A stretch of DNA of 64,000 nucleotides from Zygaena filipendulae (taxonomy: Eukaryota; Arthropoda; Insecta; Lepidoptera; Zygaenidae), in the NCBI GenBank assembly GCA_907165275.2, contig OU015660.1:6946501-7010500 (forward strand), in the 5' to 3' direction. Position numbers and translations under genes: made by a program. How positions within the stretch are numbered: the stretch's first letter is position 1; each line of letters begins with the position of its first letter. The notes under the pieces are model-generated. The model made no database searches. It was not told the DNA's origin and was given only the letters and a program-made list of their open reading frames with translations. This document shows positions 57,730 to 64,000 of this stretch, piece by piece.

Positions 57730-58431
57730 CTGCAGGTACAATACACATTTGTTTGTTAATATTTGTGGTTTTAGCTTAAAAACTCTTGCACATTCACATA
57801 CTGATACACGCATTTACATACTGATACACCATAAAGTTGACATGATACGTATAACTTCATCCAAATGGGACCTTGTATCACTGATTGACAACATTAATTA
57901 CCAAAAATGCGAGTGCCTGTTACCCAATCCCAAACGCTTTGTCATTCGGATCATTTAAACTGGATGCATTAATATTATGTTGAGTTAACTATACATATAA
58001 ATTTACATTTTGGTCCCGTAGACACAAAATATCTACATTATTTAATAATATTACTTATAGAAGAAGGAATCGAACCACTTAAATATGCTTGACTGCGTTT
58101 CGTATGAAAACATTAGGTACTTATACTTAAAATGAAACAAAATGTAAAGAATGAGATTTAATTAAGAACAAAATTTAAGAAGAATTTAATTAAATAAAAG
58201 TTCATGTAAAAAAGACACGACTGCCTATGTCTTCCTGCATCGAAATTAGATTTAGTCAGCATACATACTGACTCTTGCTTGCGTCTTGCTTAATAAACGC
58301 ATTTCGTAAGTAGGTATTTAGGTAAGCAAATGTGCTAATATTTGATAATATATTTAAAAAATGTCAATATAAAATTAAATATCTACTGAGGTGTCTAAGT
58401 ACGAGTAGGTATATTTATTTATAACCAAACC

Positions 58432-58445
58432 TAACCTAACCTAAA
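58432..58445 (+). repeat. Short telomere-like (CCTAA)n run
   Basis: ACCTAACCTAACCTAA matches about three units of the insect telomere repeat TTAGG on the opposite strand. Too short to show anything beyond a possible fill-in or retroelement trace. Confidence 0.4.
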
Positions 58446-58603
58446 TCTAAGATAAAACGGATGAAATATTTTCAAAATTCATGAGGGGTTCCATCTGTTC
58501 AGACTAGCGAGCACTAACGTTTTTAGAAGTTTTGATAGGCAGGTACTTTAGTAGGTACCTACTTATGTTTTGTCAAGTTTAAATGCTGCAGAAATATTTT
58601 ACA

Positions 58604-58809
58604 CTAGCTGTCTCCCGTGGTTTCATCCGCGTTAATTTCGAAGTTCCTGCATAAACTTCTTAATAAAAAGTATACCCTGTGTCTTTTTCCGTATCTCTGT
58701 TAACGTGAATGCCAAATTTCATGATGATCGGTTGAGCAGTTAAAATGTGAAAGCGTAACAAGCAGAAAAAAAACGAATTCATATTTGCATTTATAATAAA
58801 ATAAGAGGA
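58604..58809 (-). mobile_element. Lep1-like Helitron, old copy
   Basis: CTAGCTGTCTCCCGTGGTTT, GAATGCCAAATTTCATGATG and a degenerate TTATAATAAAATAAGAGGAT start. It is clearly more diverged than 8528-8746. Confidence 0.6.
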
Positions 58810-60390
58810 TGCCTGTTTGGTTTAGTTGTAGTTAAGTTGTACCCAATGTAATAATAAGTTTAATGTTATTACTCGTTGTTATAAAACCTTTCATCAGTTG
58901 AACCTGGTCGCAAGATGACAGAGTGAATCATCGTATTAATAATAAATAATGATTATACCTACCTATTACCTACCTACGTATAACGATTAATGTGAAAGTT
59001 TGGATACTTCTACAATTATTAATTTATAGAAATTAAAATTATAATTAGAGGTCTGTGACGTCATAAGCGTATCATCAACCGTAAGTATATTATGTATAAA
59101 CGGATGCATGGATTTATAATAATATCTATATAAAACTTGGCACTAAGTTTTAGATTTGCACATAAGGAACTATTGTCCCAGTATGAAGAATTCCCGCGGG
59201 AATTTTATTTTTATTTTATTTATTTATTTAGTACACAAAACAGTTTACAACCGAAAATAAAATAATAAATACATTCACAAAAGTAAAAGAGCTAGATTGC
59301 ATACCAAGATAAGTGTACATATCCCAAAACTCACGCGCCTTAACCACAGGGATAAAAACTAATCGAGAAATATAATTTGTAATTACATTAAAATAAGGTT
59401 TACTTATTATCCTACCTATAGCTTTTTCAAACTTTTCGTTTCTAGGTAAAAACTTTTATCTCAGTATTTTTTGTTGTAGTTAATTTCGACATTTAATAGT
59501 TATCACATATAATATTATGATTAATACACACATTAGTTTTCAGTTACAATTAATTCAATTTAGTACTTTTAAACTCATTACTTTCATTGACTATTTGTAG
59601 GCACCGGCACCGTTGCAATAGAACGCGCGTCCAAGCCTAGCCGCGCGCGGAATTCAACTGAATACAGACTGCGAATAGAATCCAATGGATTTATGGGATG
59701 GTTTTTATATAAAAATTCCCCTGCTGCTGCACAAGTTTCGGAATACTCGGGTATTAACAATCGAAGTCATCCTCCTTGGAAGCTATGGTCGTTCGTTGAT
59801 TACATCTTGGTTTCAGAGGTTCTTTCGACCTACGAGTATAAAAAATTTAATGGTAATTTGACTTTAATCCACGGTTTAAAAAAATATTACATACATACAT
59901 TATACATAATTTAAAATTAAGTTTCGTCAGGCTTTTTTTGTAAGTTAATTCAAGATAGGAGATTTTTACAAAATCTCACTAAACAGAAAATTATTTTAGG
60001 TGGAATATAAAAAGGTAGTCATAAAAAAGGAACAATGACTAAAGCAAAACGGTTTATTGTTTCTGTGCCATTACACTCCTATTATATAAGTTCTATCGAT
60101 AATTTTACGAAAGGATAAGCAATACTTTTACTGAGTTACTGAGAAATAGTTCAAATATACATAAAATATAATACCTATAGGAGTCAGGAAAACATTTTAA
60201 AACATCTTTCTATTATTTTCCCCATGTCTATTATTTTGTTTTAAACCTATGTACCTCATTGCCTGTCCAATAAAATAATTTAATGTTAGAAACTTTCAGA
60301 ATAACATGTGTAAGAATTCGAAATTATTCGGATTAATGATTTCGAATTCTTGATTCGCATTGCTGAACTTTAATTGAAATTGAGGATCAC
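58810..60390. other. Intergenic, no supported gene
   Basis: AT-rich except for a GC-richer patch at 59598-59660 (GCACCGGCACCG, GCGCGCGTCC, GCCGCGCGCGG). No exon structure could be tied to it. Confidence 0.35.
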
Positions 60391-60397
60391 TTAACGA

Positions 60398-60664
60398 CGT
60401 ATGAGTTTGTAGGAGGTAATCTGTGGATCTACTGAACTGATTTTAAAAATTCTTTTACATTTAAAAAGCTGCAGTGATCCTTAGGATGACATAGGGTACT
60501 TTTATCCCGGGATTTCCGCAGGAACTCCGGAGTTTGTGAGGTTATAATCTCTGGATCTACTGAACTGATTTCGAAAATTTTTTCACTTATAGGAAGCTAA
60601 AGTGATCCTGAGTGACATAGGGTACTCCGAAATTACTGCGAGTGAAGCCACGGGGATCAGCTAG
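60398..60664 (+). mobile_element. Two overlapping Helitron-like tails
   Basis: Repeated ATCTCTGGATCTACTGAACT and CATAGGGTAC occur twice. The first unit breaks at CCGCAGGAACTCCGGAGTTT and the second ends GAAGCCACGGGGATCAG, CTAG|T. A tandem pair of the GTTTGTGAG subfamily. Confidence 0.65.
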
Positions 60665-61083
60665 TTGTACATAAATTTAAGTAGGTATGTACTTGATCAC
60701 CATCTTCAACTTTCAAATGAATATTTATTTCTTAACTTTAAACGAGGCGTTGCAGAGAGCATCAAACGGATGCCGCAAATTTATGATAATTCGATTTCAA
60801 ATTGAATAATGAGTTTCAAGGAGTAACCTCAGTGGACAATGGCCCCATATAAACCAACTAATTCATTGGCATGCCCATATACATGTGGACTGAGATGACG
60901 CGCCATCTTGGTACTTTAAAGATCAATACGAAATTTGATTAAATCCGTCTAGTAGAATTTATGTGACTTGTGTTTAAAACTTACTGCCAAATGCCAAACA
61001 GTAAGAGTTATTGTACGTAGGTAGGTAGGTACTAGGTAGGTACATGCATGTACTCTTGGCGGGACACGGCAAGCGCCACACTA

Positions 61084-61584
61084 TTAAAGACAAATCTGAG
61101 CATTTTTTTTTTCAACCTTCTGTTTGTTTTGTTTGTTTGACCTATCACGTAGTAGAAATTTTAACTTCGAGAGGCAAGGGACGGGTCTATTACGGGTGGT
61201 CACCGAGGTTAGCGAGGTAAAAAAATTAAAAAAATGGATCACGGTTGATTTCATGAAATGATTCGCCAATGTTCCATGTTCGCTGAAGCTTGCAGCTTGC
61301 CGCAACTTCAGGACGTCGGATGATGGTACATTGATCCAGCGACAGCAAGGAAGGATCTTACAATGGGATACATAACCTTGACCCACCTCCAACTTCCCCT
61401 TCACACCATCAGCCACCGAATCGGCTGCATGCACGCCAAAACCACGTACGAAGTACGCTGAACTCGGTAGGACGCACACTTTCATTTCTTTTGCGGTTGA
61501 GACAGCAGGTCCGTGGGGGACTGAAGTTAATGGATAAAGAAGATCAATGACCCCCGGTCCGGGTCCTCCTGGTGCAAAGGTCAT
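61084..61584 (-). CDS. 166-codon ORF of unknown function
   Basis: This is the longest ORF in the window. The N-terminal two thirds are GC-rich with mixed composition (MTFAPGGPGPGVIDLLYPLT, then AYFVRGFGVHAADSVADG and CKILPCCRWINVPSSD). The last third turns Lys/Asn-rich and AT-rich. There is no signal peptide, no clear membrane segment and no motif I can name. No exon-intron continuation or promoter was recognised. The patch may be part of an unclassified transposon, which such GC-rich islands often are here. Not relied on as a gene. Confidence 0.3.
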   Translation of the reverse strand: MTFAPGGPGPGVIDLLYPLTSVPHGPAVSTAKEMKVCVLPSSAYFVRGFGVHAADSVADGVKGKLEVGQGYVSHCKILPCCRWINVPSSDVLKLRQAASFSEHGTLANHFMKSTVIHFFNFFTSLTSVTTRNRPVPCLSKLKFLLRDRSNKQNKQKVEKKNAQICL

Positions 61585-61779
61585 CCGTGGCGATTTAGTG
61601 CGGCATCGCCTTGAGCATCATGGGTTCCTTTGCTCTGGGAGTGACCAGGGGTATTTGAATAATAATGATAATGCCTGGAAATTGTCACAAAGCACCACCC
61701 GGTTACAAACTAAGCAGAACTTTTACTTGTAGGTACTATTTGTAAATTTATACTTATGGTCGGTAGGTACATATTAAAA

Positions 61780-61990
61780 CCCAGACTCAGAGTACCTAAT
61801 TACATAAATGTAATTAGGTACCTTGATGCGGGTATCGAACCCGCGACACCTGACGAAGCCGTTAGTTACCTTATCACCACAACAACGATTAACTTACTGG
61901 CAGTGTGGAGAAAATGAGTTGGCGACGTTCAGACGCTTGATGTACTAAAGTACGTCATGAAGCGTTTACATATACATACATATATTTTAT
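61780..61990 (-). mobile_element. tRNA-derived SINE-like sequence
   Basis: On the minus strand, GTGGTGATAAGGTAACTAAC (A-box-like) is followed by a B box in CGCGGGTTCGATACCCGC, the arrangement of a tRNA-derived Pol III promoter. A perfect small palindrome (GGTACCTAATTACAT / ATGTAATTAGGTACC) closes the end. A folded cloverleaf was not obtained, so it is not called a tRNA gene. Confidence 0.5.
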
Positions 61991-62373
61991 TTTGTGTGTT
62001 GTAATGATTTTGTATGGCCATGAATAAATATTTTTCTATTGCATAAAAAACAAGGCGTTATTTGGTTGTTATATAGACAAGTCTCGATAGAAAAAACAAA
62101 AAAACTTTTTTTTAAACAAGATTTTAATTAAATGTGCTGAAAAGAATAAACCATGCATTGTTCTTCAAACTAAACGTGAATACAAAATTTCAGCAATCGG
62201 TTGAAGATATCTGTTTTTAAATTGAGTTGCAAGATTCCACCCGAACAAACATAGATGCATTGCAAGTTAAATAAAAGCTTTTAGAATAAAGTAAGATTTA
62301 GTATAATTATGTAGTCATATAATATGTAGATACAAAGAGACACAAGAGGGTATTACAATAAATATAATTTATA

Positions 62374-62596
62374 CTAGTTGTACCCCGCGGTTTCACCCGC
62401 GTTAATTTCAGAGTTCCCGCGGGAATTCCGGGATAAAAAGTACCCTATGTGTTAATCTGATCTATAAGCTATATTATTGTAAAGTTTCATTTAAATCCAT
62501 CCAGTAGTTTTTTCGTGAAAGAGTTACAAACATCCATCCATCCACTCATCCATCCATACATACTTACAAACTTTCGCGTTTATAATCTTAGTAGGA
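62374..62596 (-). mobile_element. Complete Lep1-like Helitron (GGATGGATGG subfamily)
   Basis: CTAGTTGTACCCCGCGGTTT to TTATAATCTTAGTAGGA, reversed, with A before and T after. It shares TAATATAGCTTATA.ATCAGA and CCATCCATCCA with 30854-31068. Confidence 0.82.
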
Positions 62597-62599
62597 TAA

Positions 62600-63810
62600 A
62601 GTTCACTGATTTTTAACAAATTATATAATTTTAACTATACATTCCAGTTTTAATCAAAGTTTATTTTCTTGAGCTTTGTGTTGCTCTACTAAATATGTTT
62701 CCACCCTGAGTTTTAGATATGTGAATTTCTTGGTGCATTTTCTTGGATAAATTATGTGCAAGCACACCCTGGCCAGTCTAGCTTCGATCAATCCATCAAC
62801 TTAAAATGGAAGAAAATATTTGTAAGGAATGTATATTTTACGGAGGAGTCCTCCCGGGGTCGCTCGTAGTGGGGCAAGGGCATGAAGAACAAGTACTGCG
62901 TTGGTGAGTTGGAATTGTATACACCGTGTAACAGAAAGGTTTGGCAATTATATAAAAAAAAAACAGTTCTTCCACTTGCGACAACAGTGTGTTATTTTAA
63001 AGTAGATATTATTTTTTTGCTAAATTCGGTATAACTATTTCATAAATCATTTTAATCATAGTTCACCTAGTTCCCCTCTATAACAGTGCCATGTAAGTAT
63101 GTATAATCTATGCAATATTTATTTATTTATTTATTCAATAGAACGACCAACAAAGCATAGTACAGCCGGTCACTGATATCATATTGGATGAATGGATTGG
63201 ATTGGATTGGATGGATGAAAGTTTGCAAATCGTGTTTTCTGTAAAATCGAGGTTTTTGAGATGTCACACTATTGTCCCAAGTGGACGTTATGTAAAATTG
63301 GTGAGTTTATCTTTTTCTAACATACAAGCTCGCTTGCGACAAACTTTATCGTATAGGTAGATACTTCGGTGGTGAACTCATCACGTTTTGATGCAAAAAT
63401 AGTAAAAAAAAGAATTTCTAACTAGGTAGGTATGGATTGAACCAGTCTCAAATTATTACGATACGATTTCCAAATACGTAATATTTTTTATACATTAGGT
63501 ACATAATATTACCTACCTACTTTTAAAGCCAAGAACTTTCGTAAGGGAGGATAAGGCAAAGCGTGCAGCTCTTTCTCTAACATCTGAATAAATGGAATTC
63601 TGCAGCGAGTCGCTAAGCTGAACCGTTCACTTAGTAATACTCATTGATATAGTAAATCAATACCTAATACCTCAACGAAGTCACTCGGTAGGTAGGTACT
63701 TGGGTAGGTATCGATTTTAAAATTGAAATAAATCGCGTCATTATTACACGTCCATTACTATTACCTACCTAGCATTATGTTAACTGTGCAATACCTACCA
63801 ATATTTAAGT
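62600..63810. other. Intergenic, no gene seen
   Basis: AT-rich with TACCTACC runs. It includes a TGTAACAGAAAGG MITE fragment at 62926 and a GGATT/GGAT run at 63185-63215. Confidence 0.4.
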
Positions 63811-63816
63811 AACAGA

Positions 63817-64000
63817 ATAGGCTATTTGACAAAATTTTTTTAGTCCGTCTTGTAGATTATTAAAAAATATTGGACACGTATTTTTTTCTTTTTTTACGTA
63901 ATCAAAAAATAACAGCGATATATTTAGTTGAATTTTCGCGTGACGTCACTAACTAGTGCAGTTTGTATGGCGGCTTGTAGCGGTAAGTGACGTCACGAGC
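63817..64000 (-). mobile_element. TGACGTCA-arm MITE, cut by the window end
   Basis: It starts AATAGGCTATTTGACAAAAT, then TTAGTCCGTCTTGTAGATTA, and has GCGTGACGTCACTAAC and AAGTGACGTCACGAGC. The remaining arm lies outside the window. Confidence 0.8.

Noticed and set aside
58432..58445. Telomeric repeat insertion
   Set aside because: Only about three units; too short to claim a telomere or telomeric retroelement.
61830..61870. Possible tRNA gene on the minus strand
   Set aside because: B box and T-arm are good, but no convincing acceptor stem or anticodon arm could be formed; SINE head more likely.

Overview
This looks like nuclear DNA of a moth or butterfly (Lepidoptera). It is very AT-rich and dense in GTAGGTA/TACCTAC strings. 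It is crowded with small transposons carrying the lepidopteran signature of TCCTACTAATATTATAAA at one end and a GC-rich GCCCCGCGGTTTCACCCGCG block ending in CTAG at the other (Lep1-like nonautonomous Helitrons). No bacterial, viral or organellar gene is seen.

The one clear host gene lies on the minus strand and fills most of the window, from 48803 down to about 6612. It is a rhodopsin-family neuropeptide GPCR of the tachykinin-receptor group, closest in my judgement to insect TkR86C (the natalisin receptor). I rebuilt it by hand from nine small exons: 48803-48664, 34386-34244, 31997-31784, 29845-29711, 27936-27856, 23673-23526, 17391-17195, 13908-13805 and 6721-6612. Every junction is GT-AG and all phases agree. 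The result is a protein of about 423 residues with N-glycosylation sites, seven membrane segments, DRY, the ECL2 Cys-WPDG, CWLPYH in TM6, NPLIYYW in TM7 and a cysteine-bearing helix 8. The last exon is the least certain, because two other phase-compatible 3' exons sit near 11.2-11.6 kb.

Everything else is intronic or flanking DNA made of layered mobile elements. About ten copies belong to a palindromic MITE family with TGACGTCA in each arm. Others are a long-hairpin MITE (CCGCACTCAGAGTCGAC ends, five copies), MITEs with GGGCCCTTATTCACTATGACC, AGGGTTGCCACC and other inverted ends, and many Lep1-like Helitrons. There is also an internally deleted Tigger/pogo element that keeps a CENP-B-type DNA-binding ORF, a Tc1-like element with about 400-bp arms and a decayed transposase tail, tRNA-derived SINEs, decayed non-LTR retrotransposon ORFs, and fold-back elements. 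Several are visibly nested, which gives a relative insertion order.

Layout: 0-6.6 kb, MITEs and Helitron pieces beyond the 3' end of the receptor; 6.6-48.8 kb, receptor exons separated by transposon-filled introns (the largest, 34.4-48.7 kb, holds the Tigger element and a Helitron cluster); 48.8-64 kb, upstream flank with a (TTTCA)n satellite, a three-layer nested insertion at 50.9-52.9 kb, a 166-codon ORF of unknown nature at 61 kb, and a MITE cut by the window edge.
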